Positions 1 to 9,500 of a DNA stretch of 44,345 bases are shown here, piece after piece (position 1 is the stretch's first letter; each line of letters opens with the position of its first letter). The stretch comes from Methanomassiliicoccales archaeon. Its GTDB lineage: Archaea > Thermoplasmatota > Thermoplasmata > RBG-16-68-12 > SOIM01. Location of the stretch: positions 1 to 44,345 of the forward strand of contig SOIM01000055.1 of assembly GCA_004377185.1 (NCBI GenBank), read 5' to 3'. A model generated the notes under the pieces. It did no database searches, was not told where the DNA came from, and saw only the letters and a program-made list of their open reading frames with translations. The position numbers and the translations under genes were made by a program.

Positions 1-1103
1 CCATCTCTCCTGTGGCATTCAGGACACTGTTGCACATCAGTCCTCGGAGGAAGTCTTGGGAAGAGCATGAACTCATAATTGCAGGGTTTGCAATAGTATT
101 GCTGAAGTTCCCCAGCCGTAGGGGAATTGTGTTTTCCATACTTGATCACATTCATTCTGTCATTGCATCTTGGACAAGAGGGCATGTTCGCCTTCTTCTG
201 AAGATACTTCTGAACGACTGGATTGCATGACGAGTCGTCGAAAGACAGTCCATCTCTGTAGCTATCAACCCTCTTGTCGTAGTATCTGTTGGTCACTCCG
301 AGTTGTGACCTCTCCTTCAGCCTATCCTGTACTTCGTTGAACTGTTCGTCGCTGACAATCCTCACCTCCTCGTGTTTCGTGACTATGTCCTTGTAGATGT
401 ACTCCCCCAGATACACCCTGTTCGTGAGAATCCTCTTCACAGTCGACAATCTCCACTTCTCTGAGAATCTCGGCTTGAAACCGTTCTCGTTCATGTGTCT
501 CTTGACCGCACAGAGAGTCCCGAGATCCAGATACTTGTCGTACACTTCTTTCACCGCTTCGCTCTCCAGGGCATTCTTCTCCAGGTGCCCTGTGTCAAGA
601 TTGTAGTCGTACCCATATGGCGGAGTTGACCCTTTGTAGAACCCCCTCTTCAGCCTCGTTCTCATCCCCATCTTTGAGCGCATGATAAACACCCTCCTCT
701 CCATGGTCGAGACGAGTCCCAGAATGCCGACTATGAACTCATTGTACGGAGAACCATCGTTGGGAGTCGGTTCAGTAATCGATTCGATCTTCACTTCATT
801 CTTGTTCAGGAAGTGTAGCAATGCGGGAAAGTCTATGTTGTCCCTGCTCAGCCTGTCGTATTTCCAAAGGATCAGCTTGTCGAAGAACCCCGTCCCCGCA
901 TGCTCGAGCATCTGCTCCAATCCCGGCCTCTCGATCGTCGCAGCAGACTTCCCCTTGTCTTTGTATATCCTCGCAACCTTGTACCCCTTCCTCTCGCAGT
1001 GCTCCCTGCACTCGTTCAACTGCCCTTCGATGCTCCAGTTGTTCTCCGCTTGTTCGAGGGAGCTAACCCTCACGTAAATAGCTACGTTTTGAGGGTCAGA
1101 CAA
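1..1103 (-). CDS. Serine recombinase (large serine integrase/resolvase type), 3' end beyond window
   Basis: The frame is open from a TTG at 1103 to the left edge, so only about 367 codons are visible. The N-terminus AIYVRVSSLEQ carries the catalytic-serine motif of the resolvase/invertase family. It is followed by KYDRLSRD and the long helix containing STMERR. Next comes a recombinase (PF07508-type) domain with GSTPPYGY and RILTNRVYLGEY. Further on is a zinc ribbon, CPRC ... CKPC, and a second CPEC just before the edge. The TTG start is favoured because a GGGGAGGG ribosome site ends 7 nt before it and the AIYVRVSS motif begins at residue 6. Large serine recombinases cut and rejoin DNA at short att sites to move integrated elements. 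The gene lies right behind a truncated membrane-protein gene on the same strand. The family is clear; whether it is an integrase or an IS607-like transposase is not. Confidence 0.85.
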   Translation of the reverse strand, partial: MSDPQNVAIYVRVSSLEQAENNWSIEGQLNECREHCERKGYKVARIYKDKGKSAATIERPGLEQMLEHAGTGFFDKLILWKYDRLSRDNIDFPALLHFLNKNEVKIESITEPTPNDGSPYNEFIVGILGLVSTMERRVFIMRSKMGMRTRLKRGFYKGSTPPYGYDYNLDTGHLEKNALESEAVKEVYDKYLDLGTLCAVKRHMNENGFKPRFSEKWRLSTVKRILTNRVYLGEYIYKDIVTKHEEVRIVSDEQFNEVQDRLKERSQLGVTNRYYDKRVDSYRDGLSFDDSSCNPVVQKYLQKKANMPSCPRCNDRMNVIKYGKHNSPTAGELQQYYCKPCNYEFMLFPRLPPRTDVQQCPECHRRD

Positions 1104-1156
1104 GGAGCATCCCTCCCCTTTTCAAGAAGAGGCGTTCATAAAGCTTTGCCCAGACC

Positions 1157-1164
1157 TTAAATAT
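1157..1164 (-). promoter_or_regulatory. Putative TATA box of the serine recombinase
   Basis: On the minus strand this reads ATATTTAA. It lies about 55 nt upstream of the TTG at 1103, which predicts a start of transcription near 1134 and a roughly 30-nt leader containing the GGGGAGGG ribosome site at 1111-1118. It overlaps the end of the upstream truncated gene, so the recombinase seems to have its own promoter. Confidence 0.45.
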
Positions 1165-2399
1165 CAGTTCCCGAAACATGCAGGTAAAGTTCCTGCGAGA
1201 GTTCCTGAGAAAACCGCTCTCGTTTTTCTCCATCCTGCTATCTTCGGTGGCTCATCGTTGATTTGTTGCGCAGGGATTGTGGGCTTGTCCATCAATGATA
1301 TCAACAGGGTAGAAATGCCGAACAATCCAGTGAAGAGAGGGAAGAAGGACGCCATGCTCTTGTCCATCACAAGCTGAGGTATGGGGTACCAGTTGTTCTG
1401 AGCGAATCCCGGAGTGCTCAAGATGATGTATCCCAATATGCCGGAGAGGAAGAATACGCCCAGAGCCAGACCTTTAGGAAGCAGATGACTTGACAGGGAC
1501 ATTCTCCCCTTCACTATTCCCAGAACCCTGACCTTTGCACCCACCTTCAGGGATGCTTTCGCGTCTAGGAAGACGGCCACATTTGCTTTGTCCTGGGAAA
1601 GCTGGAAGGATTGCATGTCCTCTTGGTTGGATACAACCCCATCCACGATGACAGCCTGATGTAAGTGTTTCTTCAGTTCACTAATTCCGATAGGCTGGAT
1701 CCCTTCAAGTTCTTCAGCCTCTTCTTCCGACATCATCAAACCCTCAGGGACGTGGCATAAGAGATATGGTCTCCTCCTGGATGTCTTTGAATCTCCCCTC
1801 TCGGTGAGAATGAGCATCGTCACGACTATCAGCAAGATGTAGAAGATCACACCCACGAGCTTCTGATAAGCGTAAAGCGGGGAACCCATCACCAATCTCA
1901 AAGGCAAGATCATGGACAATGCCAGAAAGACGGACATCAAGCTGCCGAAGGCGGAGAGCTTCACGGCTTCGTAACCCAGGCCTTTGAGAAGGAGCCTGTG
2001 ACCGGGAAGGATTGAGAGTGCCGTATCACCTTCTGGTGCACCCAGAAAGACGGAGGGAATGAAGTCCAAGAAAGTGTGCGTGACGACATTTCCGATTATC
2101 AGCGTGGACACTATGAGCAGAATCTCTTCCACCGTTGGGTCCGCCCAGCCGAAGAGGAGCATGGCCAGAGAGATCAGTGGACCTTGTATGGCGATTGCAG
2201 CCAGAGCCACGTTGTTTACGTGCAGACCGGGAATCAGCCCGGTCGCGATGCCGGCACATACTCCGATCAGTGTGAATACGGACGCGGCCAAAAGCAAGGT
2301 CAGCGGGTCCATGCCCGAAGGGAATTGCTGGGTCTTTTGATAACGCTTTGCAGGTATCTGTGACTCACGAATCCTGTCAATCATCCCTTCGCCAGCCAC
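1164..2399 (-). CDS. TctA/COG1784-like integral membrane protein, apparently C-terminally truncated, with internal OB-fold-like domain
   Basis: Residues about 30-75 hold a membrane segment with GLIPGLHVNN, and 110-140 hold FLGAPEGDTALSILPGHR. These are characteristic of the archaeal branch of the TctA family (tripartite tricarboxylate transporter membrane subunit relatives; substrate unknown for this branch). Several hydrophobic helices are visible at about 31-85, 93-120, 145-200, 310-330 and 350-370. Between them, residues about 220-308 form a soluble stretch with alternating beta pattern (VIVDGVVSN ... KVRVLGIVKG) that looks like an OB fold. The frame ends in SGTLAGTLPACFGN, just where the family's second LPG-containing membrane repeat should start, so at least one helical bundle appears lost. 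The start is GTG at 2399; an ATG at 2384 is the alternative. The recombinase follows immediately. Confidence 0.7.
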   Translation of the reverse strand: MAGEGMIDRIRESQIPAKRYQKTQQFPSGMDPLTLLLAASVFTLIGVCAGIATGLIPGLHVNNVALAAIAIQGPLISLAMLLFGWADPTVEEILLIVSTLIIGNVVTHTFLDFIPSVFLGAPEGDTALSILPGHRLLLKGLGYEAVKLSAFGSLMSVFLALSMILPLRLVMGSPLYAYQKLVGVIFYILLIVVTMLILTERGDSKTSRRRPYLLCHVPEGLMMSEEEAEELEGIQPIGISELKKHLHQAVIVDGVVSNQEDMQSFQLSQDKANVAVFLDAKASLKVGAKVRVLGIVKGRMSLSSHLLPKGLALGVFFLSGILGYIILSTPGFAQNNWYPIPQLVMDKSMASFFPLFTGLFGISTLLISLMDKPTIPAQQINDEPPKIAGWRKTRAVFSGTLAGTLPACFGN

Positions 2400-2427
2400 A
2401 TTGTGGCCCCGAACATTGGCACAACCA

Positions 2428-2435
2428 TTATAAAT
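2428..2435. promoter_or_regulatory. Shared divergent TATA element (TTATAAAT)
   Basis: TTATAAAT reads as a TATA box on both strands. On the minus strand it lies about 30 nt before the GTG at 2399, giving a nearly leaderless transcript for the TctA-like gene. On the plus strand it predicts a start near 2457 and a leader of about 30 nt carrying AGAGGGAGA before the ATG at 2488 of the HEAT-repeat gene. Confidence 0.5.
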
Positions 2436-2487
2436 CCAAATTCTGGTGTTACTTTAACCGGCATATTCAGAAGAGGGAGATGTTCCT

Positions 2488-4332
2488 ATGAATGATGACA
2501 AGAAGGGGAAGGAAGGAGAGGCTAAGGAAAACCCGGAGGAAGACCTTGTTGGAGATTTCATCGAGGAGATCCAGTCCGCCGATGACTGGCAGGTAGTATA
2601 TGCTGTTATCAACGAGGTCAAACTTGAGCCAGCTTCTTTGCAGGAACAGATAGTCGCAGGAGTCCTCCCTTTGACCGAGGACAAGGATTCTGAAGTTCGG
2701 TCCAATGTGGCGCGCGCCCTTGGCCGTCTCGGAGAAGGTCTGCCTGAGACCCAGCGAGAGACTATCGTCATTCGCCTTCTAGAACTCAGCAAAGACAAAG
2801 AGCAAACCGCCCAAGCTGCAGCGGCACTGGCTCTCGGTGATCTGGGCAAGGCAATCCCCGAATCCCGTTGTGAGGATGTTGCCGACCGCCTCCTTGAATT
2901 CACTCGTGACAAGAACGAGAAAATCCGGGCTTCCGCTGCATGGGCGCTCGGCTATCTCGGCAAAGCAGAAGCTCTGCCTGGCTCCCGCCTGGGTGATATC
3001 GTCGACAGCCTGATTGACCTTGCCTGTGAAGGAAAAGGGGAGGCGGGAATCCGGAAGGCAGTTGCGCAAGCCCTTGGGGACATACGGGGAGAAATACCCA
3101 AGGCTGCTATCCTGGCTCTCGGTGATTTTGGAGGAATCCTCTCGGAAGCTCGTTTGAACGATGTCGTCGATCTTCTCATTAAGCTCTCCGAGGAGAAGCG
3201 TGGCGAGATTAGGGCCTCATCCACTTGGGCTCTTGGAGAGCTCGCTAAGGCCTTGACTGAAGCTCGTCGGAAGGAAGTCATCGACTGCCTCCTCAAGCTC
3301 ACACACGACAAAGACAGGACGGTTCGCAGGACAGCCGCACAAGCACTCGGTGATTTCAAGCAAGATCTCCATGAGTCTCACCACAATGCTGTTGTTGACC
3401 GCTTGATTGACCTTATGCATGACCAGGACGAAGATGTATATGAGATCCCCGAGGAATCCCTGAGTCTTCTTTGGGAAGCCTTTCCCGAATCCCTTCAGCT
3501 CGATATTGTGAACCGTCTCCTCGATCACCTTTCTGACGAGAACTGGCAGGTGAGGAGAATTGCCAAGAGTGCCCTATATCCTCTCTTCAAGAAGACTCCC
3601 GAACAACATCACGAAGGTGTCGTTGACCGCTATCTTGAACTTTCTCGCAATGAAGAGGGACAAGTCCGAACACAGGCCATACTAGCCCTTACCTTCTTGG
3701 GCACCACCCTGGAATCCCGTCAGAAGGATGTCGTGGAACGGCTCAAGGAGCTTAGAGACGACGAAGACAAGGATGTCTGCGAGGCTGCCGCAGGGGCTCT
3801 TGACTCGTTTGAGGAATCTCGAGAAGAAGCTTACGAAATGGATACAAAGGCTTTGAGAACGGAGTTGCTGGCACAGTTGAGGGCCGAAGTTGACGAAGAG
3901 CTCAACGACGGGTTTTCTTCAGCAGAACTCGATTATCCCTATGGCGAAATCTCGGCGGTCCGCATTGGCAGCTGGCTGTGGGTCAAATCGCGTTTGGTTT
4001 ACGAAGGGGCAACATGGAATCCAAGCACAGACCGAGCCTCTGGTGATCCGATTTCCGTGCACGGATGGCGGGATTGGATAGGTTTGGTTGAGTCTGCACC
4101 GGCGAAAGTTTCCACTCCAGATGAACTCGACAGCTGGGCCCTCTTCTCAGCGACCTATAAACGCACCTACAAAGACGTTCAGGTCCCCGCGCCTTGGGGA
4201 TCGCACAAGGGACGCTGGGTGGAAAAACTGACAGAAGATGGAGGGGTGAAAGTTCTAGAAGCGTCCGGGTTTTTCCGTGATGTGGAGCCCGAGAGTACGG
4301 CCACCGTTGAGCGGGTCAGACTGTCCGAATAG
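2488..4332 (+). CDS. HEAT-repeat (PBS lyase HEAT-like) protein with unknown C-terminal domain
   Basis: This is a 614-residue soluble protein with no signal peptide or membrane helix. From about residue 45 to 440 it consists of helical repeats of roughly 40 residues with the HEAT signature (for example VRSNVARALGRLGEGLP, IRASAAWALGYLGKA, VRRTAAQALGDF). Such alpha-solenoids act as protein-binding scaffolds; the partner cannot be read from the sequence. After a charged linker, residues about 455-614 form a different Trp- and Gly-rich domain (SWLWVKSRLVYEGATW, VHGWRDWIGLVES) that I do not recognise. The ATG at 2488 follows AGAGGGAGA at 7 nt spacing. Arginine is written mostly with CGN codons in the first half, whereas AGG/AGA is frequent in neighbouring genes, a possible sign of transfer. 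It converges with the NosD-like gene, with 57 bp between the stops. Confidence 0.8.
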   Translation: MNDDKKGKEGEAKENPEEDLVGDFIEEIQSADDWQVVYAVINEVKLEPASLQEQIVAGVLPLTEDKDSEVRSNVARALGRLGEGLPETQRETIVIRLLELSKDKEQTAQAAAALALGDLGKAIPESRCEDVADRLLEFTRDKNEKIRASAAWALGYLGKAEALPGSRLGDIVDSLIDLACEGKGEAGIRKAVAQALGDIRGEIPKAAILALGDFGGILSEARLNDVVDLLIKLSEEKRGEIRASSTWALGELAKALTEARRKEVIDCLLKLTHDKDRTVRRTAAQALGDFKQDLHESHHNAVVDRLIDLMHDQDEDVYEIPEESLSLLWEAFPESLQLDIVNRLLDHLSDENWQVRRIAKSALYPLFKKTPEQHHEGVVDRYLELSRNEEGQVRTQAILALTFLGTTLESRQKDVVERLKELRDDEDKDVCEAAAGALDSFEESREEAYEMDTKALRTELLAQLRAEVDEELNDGFSSAELDYPYGEISAVRIGSWLWVKSRLVYEGATWNPSTDRASGDPISVHGWRDWIGLVESAPAKVSTPDELDSWALFSATYKRTYKDVQVPAPWGSHKGRWVEKLTEDGGVKVLEASGFFRDVEPESTATVERVRLSE

Positions 4333-4389
4333 AATGATCTGCCTTTCAAAACAACTATCATGTTCCTTTTCGAGGGCATGTTTCAGAAG

Positions 4390-6534
4390 TCAGTTCCTGA
4401 CCGTCCACACACCACTCGTCGAGAAATAGATCCAATAACCTTCTCCAGCTGTCATGATATCTGTTTCCGATAGCCTTCTCAAATGATACGGACTGGACGC
4501 GTTGTCAAATCCTTCTACCGAAACCCAAATCTTGCCCTCCAGTGCATCGGAAACAGTTCTGTTCGTGAAGGACGGATAGCCCACAAGGTTCCACCCTTCT
4601 ATATGTGTGATTCTTGTCTTGGTCGGAACAGTACCCACGACAGTCAGATTGCAGTCGCTCACCACGTGAACCCAGTATCCCTTTGTAATATCCATTTCGT
4701 ACAGATCACGATACATCTTGAAGAACGAATAATCCTTCCAGGGGTTCTCACTGTCTCTCGCATCATAAGTAAGGATCCTGTCCGCCGTTGTTGTCTGGAG
4801 AACCTTGGTCACTGTCCAATCTTCCTGTATCAACGGAATGGAAATCAGATTCCACCCTTCAATCAATGGACGGGTGAATTTGGAGACCTGGTTCAAGCTG
4901 CAAAAGGATTGATTGGTCATGTTGACAGAACACACATAATAGAAGTAGTTGCTCGAATTGCCTTCACCGGCTTTAAGGTCCACGAATTCAGTGGTGAGAT
5001 TGGATACAGAAGCTACGACCTGATAGCCAGATCGGTTGCTATTGTATGTGCTGGACCTGTAGATATCAAACCTTGTGATGTTGTGGGAAGCGTTCCCGCC
5101 AGACCAGCTGACGTTCCAGATCAGTGTCACGTTCTCCAAGTTATTACCTGTCAGTTCTATTCGAAGTCTTTCTATGGGTACGTTCCCAAAAGGCATCTCA
5201 ACGAGGGGATAGTTGTCCCTACCAACTCCTCTTGTGTCGTGTGGCGTGTCCCCTCTTCCATCCGATCCGGGAATATCCTGGTTCGGTCCGCTGAATAAAT
5301 CGTTCCCGAAGTAGTCCGACCAGAAGTTCCCACCTGATGGATATCCGTCATCCCAACTGTTGTTATGGCCACCATCACAGCCATTGTAGCCGCTGTCAAG
5401 CAGGTTGTTGTGATGAATAAGGTTCTCCGAAGCGTTGTACGTCAGCGCAATTCCGCATCCAATGAAGGACACTACATTGTTATAGATGATTTCATTGCCC
5501 AGGCTCGTGTCCCGCACGACAATCCCGTCCACTCCCTTTGCTATGGTATTCCTGAGAATCCTGTTCTCCTCTGCCCCATGAAGTGCTATTCCTTCTCTGA
5601 AGTTTGTCACTGTGTTGTTTTCGATCGTATTGTTATCAGAGCTTCTCAAGAAGACACCGAAACCGCCATCGGTCATAGTGTTCTTTCTCACCACGTTCCG
5701 TTCCGAGATGCCCTCTTCATTCCAAATCGATATAGGTCCGTCCACATCATGGAAGCTGTTGTTGTAGATCCTGTTCAGCGAGTTGACAGTTCCAGTCCCC
5801 TTCGCTCGGACATGCACTCCGCCCTGAAGATTTGCGAACTCATTCTCCGAGACAGTGTTATTGGTACAGTCCCAGAATGTCTCATCGCAGAAGATGTCCA
5901 CTGCTTGTTTTCCACCTATGAAGGTGTTGTTCGTTACTAGATTGCTGTTGTTACTGAGACGGAGGCTGTAGTAGACATCCGAGAATTCACTGTCCATCAC
6001 TTTGACTCCAGAAGAGTTCAGAGCAGCAATACCTACGTACGACTGGGAGAAAGAGGTATGGGAAAACGACACCTCAGTGTGGTTCACCAGTTCTATCGCG
6101 TTGAATGCATGCGAGAAGTTGGAGTAGGAGACGTTCACCTGTCCAGTTGTGTTGACCCTGATCTTGAACCAGTCCGTGTGACTTGGAGTGGTCTGGTTAG
6201 ATTCAAAAACGATTCTCTTTGCCGAAGTGCCTACTGATGTCAGATTGCCATCAATCCAGATTGTGTAGTTTCCGTTGAATCTGACATCCACTCCCGGTTC
6301 AATCGTGAGGTTCACCCCCCAAGGAAGCACAACATTTCCTTCCACCCATATCGGACTCTCCAGCTCGCTCCAAGTTGTGTTCGTGATGATTATTCCAGAA
6401 ACGGGCGTGCCCGCAGTCACATCAGTGCTGGGTACAATGACGAAAGTGCTGACCAGCAACAGGAATAGGCAGGTGAAGAGGGAGACTTTCCCTGCATGGT
6501 TGCGGGTTTTGTACTCTCCTTCTCTCAGTTTCAT
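4390..6534 (-). CDS. Exported NosD-like right-handed beta-helix protein with Fn3-like and C-terminal GWN module
   Basis: Residues 1-41 are a signal peptide (KVSLFTCLFLLLVSTFVIV). Residues about 60-400 are short parallel beta-helix turns rich in NNT and NNS (for example RNTIAKGVDGIVV), closing with a WDDGYPSGGNFWSDY / DTRGVGRDNYPLVEMP segment as in NosD-family copper-associated and carbohydrate-binding beta-helix proteins. A fibronectin-III-like domain follows at 455-555. Residues 556-714 are the C-terminal module with GWNLISIPL, then GWNLVGYPS, ending in VWTVRN. There is no transmembrane anchor. About 29 N-glycosylation sequons are present, very dense for 714 residues. The gene starts 11 nt after the stop of the multi-propeller gene on the same strand, so the two are probably co-transcribed. 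Likely an extracellular, possibly sugar-binding or structural protein; a copper role is not supported by any visible ligand cluster. Confidence 0.8.
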   Translation of the reverse strand: MKLREGEYKTRNHAGKVSLFTCLFLLLVSTFVIVPSTDVTAGTPVSGIIITNTTWSELESPIWVEGNVVLPWGVNLTIEPGVDVRFNGNYTIWIDGNLTSVGTSAKRIVFESNQTTPSHTDWFKIRVNTTGQVNVSYSNFSHAFNAIELVNHTEVSFSHTSFSQSYVGIAALNSSGVKVMDSEFSDVYYSLRLSNNSNLVTNNTFIGGKQAVDIFCDETFWDCTNNTVSENEFANLQGGVHVRAKGTGTVNSLNRIYNNSFHDVDGPISIWNEEGISERNVVRKNTMTDGGFGVFLRSSDNNTIENNTVTNFREGIALHGAEENRILRNTIAKGVDGIVVRDTSLGNEIIYNNVVSFIGCGIALTYNASENLIHHNNLLDSGYNGCDGGHNNSWDDGYPSGGNFWSDYFGNDLFSGPNQDIPGSDGRGDTPHDTRGVGRDNYPLVEMPFGNVPIERLRIELTGNNLENVTLIWNVSWSGGNASHNITRFDIYRSSTYNSNRSGYQVVASVSNLTTEFVDLKAGEGNSSNYFYYVCSVNMTNQSFCSLNQVSKFTRPLIEGWNLISIPLIQEDWTVTKVLQTTTADRILTYDARDSENPWKDYSFFKMYRDLYEMDITKGYWVHVVSDCNLTVVGTVPTKTRITHIEGWNLVGYPSFTNRTVSDALEGKIWVSVEGFDNASSPYHLRRLSETDIMTAGEGYWIYFSTSGVWTVRN

Positions 6535-6545
6535 TTTTTCACTCT

Positions 6546-9500
6546 CTAACTTCCGAAATCCCAGTAGGATGGCACATAGTGCCAGATCTCTCTCCTCTCA
6601 ACTGTCTCATTCCTTCCTCCAATCACAAATATCCCGCTGTCCTGGGACAAAGTGTCGACAGACATGACCGCAGAAGAGTTCTCCAGTCTCCCTGGAATAT
6701 CAGGGCACATCACTTGCACACCCACTTTCCAGTCACCATTTGGATTGAATCTGACTATCTGGGAAAGAATCTCGTTTGGAGACCTGCCCCCTATGACATA
6801 CGCATATGTCCCATCGAATACGGCCGATGTGGCGGATCTGGGTGAGGGGAGTCTCGCATTTGACAATACTCGAACAACGGGAACTCCGAGAACATCTTGA
6901 AACTCGACAATCTCATTCAGTGGTTGGAACGCAGTATCTTCTCCTCCGAATATGTAGCTCCTGTTTTCAGTCTCATCCCAAACTGCTGAAGTGAAGGACC
7001 TTTCGGATGGAAGTATCCCGAAGTTCACTGGTACCCCAAGTCTGGGCCATTTGACGATATCTGCAAGATGTGTCCCCGTCCCGTCCATTCCTCCAAAGAT
7101 GTAGGCCGTGTCACTAGAGACGTTGTAGATGGCAGATGTTCCGTACCTAGCTGAGCCAAGCGCCATGCCCGTATCATTGCACCTGTCACCTGGGACCAAC
7201 GTCGTTAGGTTTATCACTAGAATGCTGGCCTCTGCTCCCGAGTTTGAAAGGCCGCCAAAGACGAATATGGAGTCCTGTCCGTCCCAAACAGCGGAAGTAT
7301 AAGCCAAACCTTTCGGCAAAAGGCAATAATCTTCCACAGAACCGTTCGTCGGGTCAACTTTCGTGACATTGGCGGAATAGCCAGTTGACGTCTCTCCTCC
7401 TATGATGAAGATTTTGTTTCGAAGGTCGTTCGGGCTGTAAGCATAAACGCTTGAAGTCCCTTTCTTACCCGAGTCCAACTCTCCAAGCATCGAAAGCTCA
7501 TCGATTGAACTTAGGTAGATGATTTCTGGCACTTCTTCGGGAGTTCCGAGAGTCCATATCATGTGTCCGTCGTTGCCGACTACTTGTAGCTTTGGATTGT
7601 TTGCGTAGGTAATTGGGATAAGAGGTGGATCGGGATCCACAATGTAGTCCTTGCCCCATCGGTCGGTCTCTCCGTTGAACCTGTTTCTATCATACATCAC
7701 TTCCGAATTGTAGAGGCCAACGTGAATCATTTCCCTACGCTGCCACAGGATGTGCACGGTCGCTCCGCTCACCTGGATCTGAGGGTTCGTATAGGACCAT
7801 TCGTTGAACAAGGGCTCATCTGTAATGCTCATCTCAGCATCGGGGAAACTCTGTCCGTAATCCGAGCTCCTCTTGTAGTAGATGTGGGACCCCCAATAGG
7901 CTCCGCCCGAGTCCGCCCACACCGTGTGAAGGTACTGACCTTCGACAGCAACACTCGGATTGGCCGGAATCGCTCCATGCTTCTCTGTGATGAGAACCGG
8001 AGGTGCCCAAGAATCATTCCCGCTTGTCAATCCTCTTACATGAAACAGCCCGAATCCGTCCGATTCATCATAATAGGAAATATGCGGATAGCCGGTGGAA
8101 TCCAGAGCAAGAGAGGTGTACATGCCGGTATCGCCATCTGTATCGACCGACTCTATGCTCCAACCACCAGGAACCCATTTCGCATACTTCAGGTCCCCTT
8201 CCGTCTCATCGTAATAGCTGATGTGGGCAACCCCATAGTCATCTACAGCAAGTGAAGAGGACAATCCAACCTTGAATGATGAATCAACCCTCTCAGTGTC
8301 CCATGCAGTCAAACCGGGACGTGCAAACTTCAAATCGCCTCTTGTCACGTCAAAATAGCTGAACATCGGTTCGTCATTCTCATCAAGGGCGATCGAGGAG
8401 TGGGTTCCAACATAGGGGGAGGAGTCATCCACTACATATTTCACCCAATCCGTGCCGTTCCAATATGAGTACCCAAGACCAAGCTCACGTCTCTCCCCGT
8501 AGCTGATGTGAGGGCGGTCATTGGAGTCTAACGCGATGGAATTGTGCTGCCATCCACGGCTAGTTACAAGATCGAAGTTCCAACTTGTTCCGTTGAAGGT
8601 CACATAGTAGATCATCCCCCCCGCCCAGCTGTAGTAGCTGATGTGAGGGCGGTCGTTCGTGTCAAGAGCGATGGAGGAATACCAACCCGCTGCTGAACTA
8701 AATTCGGTCCCAACAACCTCGGTGTGCCATTTCCCACCGTCCCACCGCGCGTATTTCAAGGTGCGGTCCCAGTAGTCTACGTAGGTAATGTGTGGGTAGT
8801 CTTTCGAGTCTAGCGTAATCGAGGTGAACAGCCCCACATCACCCTGATTATCAACAACCTCAGTCTGCCAGCCAGTACCAGTCCATTTCGCATATTTCAA
8901 TTGTCCTTCGGTCTCATCATAGTAACTTATGTGAGGATTGTCGCTCGAATCCAGTGCCAGGGAGGTGAAGAGACCCATAACTTCCTCCTCATCAACCCTC
9001 TCTACATTCCAGTTCGTGCCGTTCCATGTCGCGTATTTCAAGTCGCCACGGGGAGTGACCATCTCAACAAAGATCAAAGACAGATTGCCGTTCTCCCCCG
9101 TAATTTGCGGATAGCCTGCTGTCTGGTATTTCCCTCTCGCAGCTCCCCAGATCGGATAGGAGACCATCTCATCCTGATCTATGGAATGTCTTAGCCAGGG
9201 AAGTATCACGCTATAGTGCTTCAGTTCCTGGTTGGTTTCGTCATAGTAACTGACGTGCAGATTGTCATTCGGACCTAACGCGATTGAACTGTGCTTACCT
9301 ACATCTCCGCTATTGTCCAGAACGCTCACTTGCCATCCTGTGGCCCCGAGGAATGCGTACTTGAGCCTCGTCTGGCCCCTGTCATAGTAGCTGATGTGAG
9401 GATTGTCCTCGCTGTCCAAGTCTATTGAGGTGAATTCTCCCACCTGGTTTGAGAAGTCCACAACCTCAGCGTTCCAGTCAGTGCCGTTGTGATGTGCGTA

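Noticed and set aside
682..1077. Plus-strand open frame of 131 codons
   Set aside because: It is the shadow of the serine recombinase, whose minus-strand frame has clear family motifs.
4483..5940. Two plus-strand open frames of 271 and 191 codons
   Set aside because: They lie opposite the NosD-like gene, whose repeats and signal peptide are convincing; the plus-strand products show no recognisable motif.
4390..6534. Copper-binding role for the NosD-like protein
   Set aside because: Only the beta-helix architecture is shared with NosD; no nos genes or copper ligand clusters are nearby.
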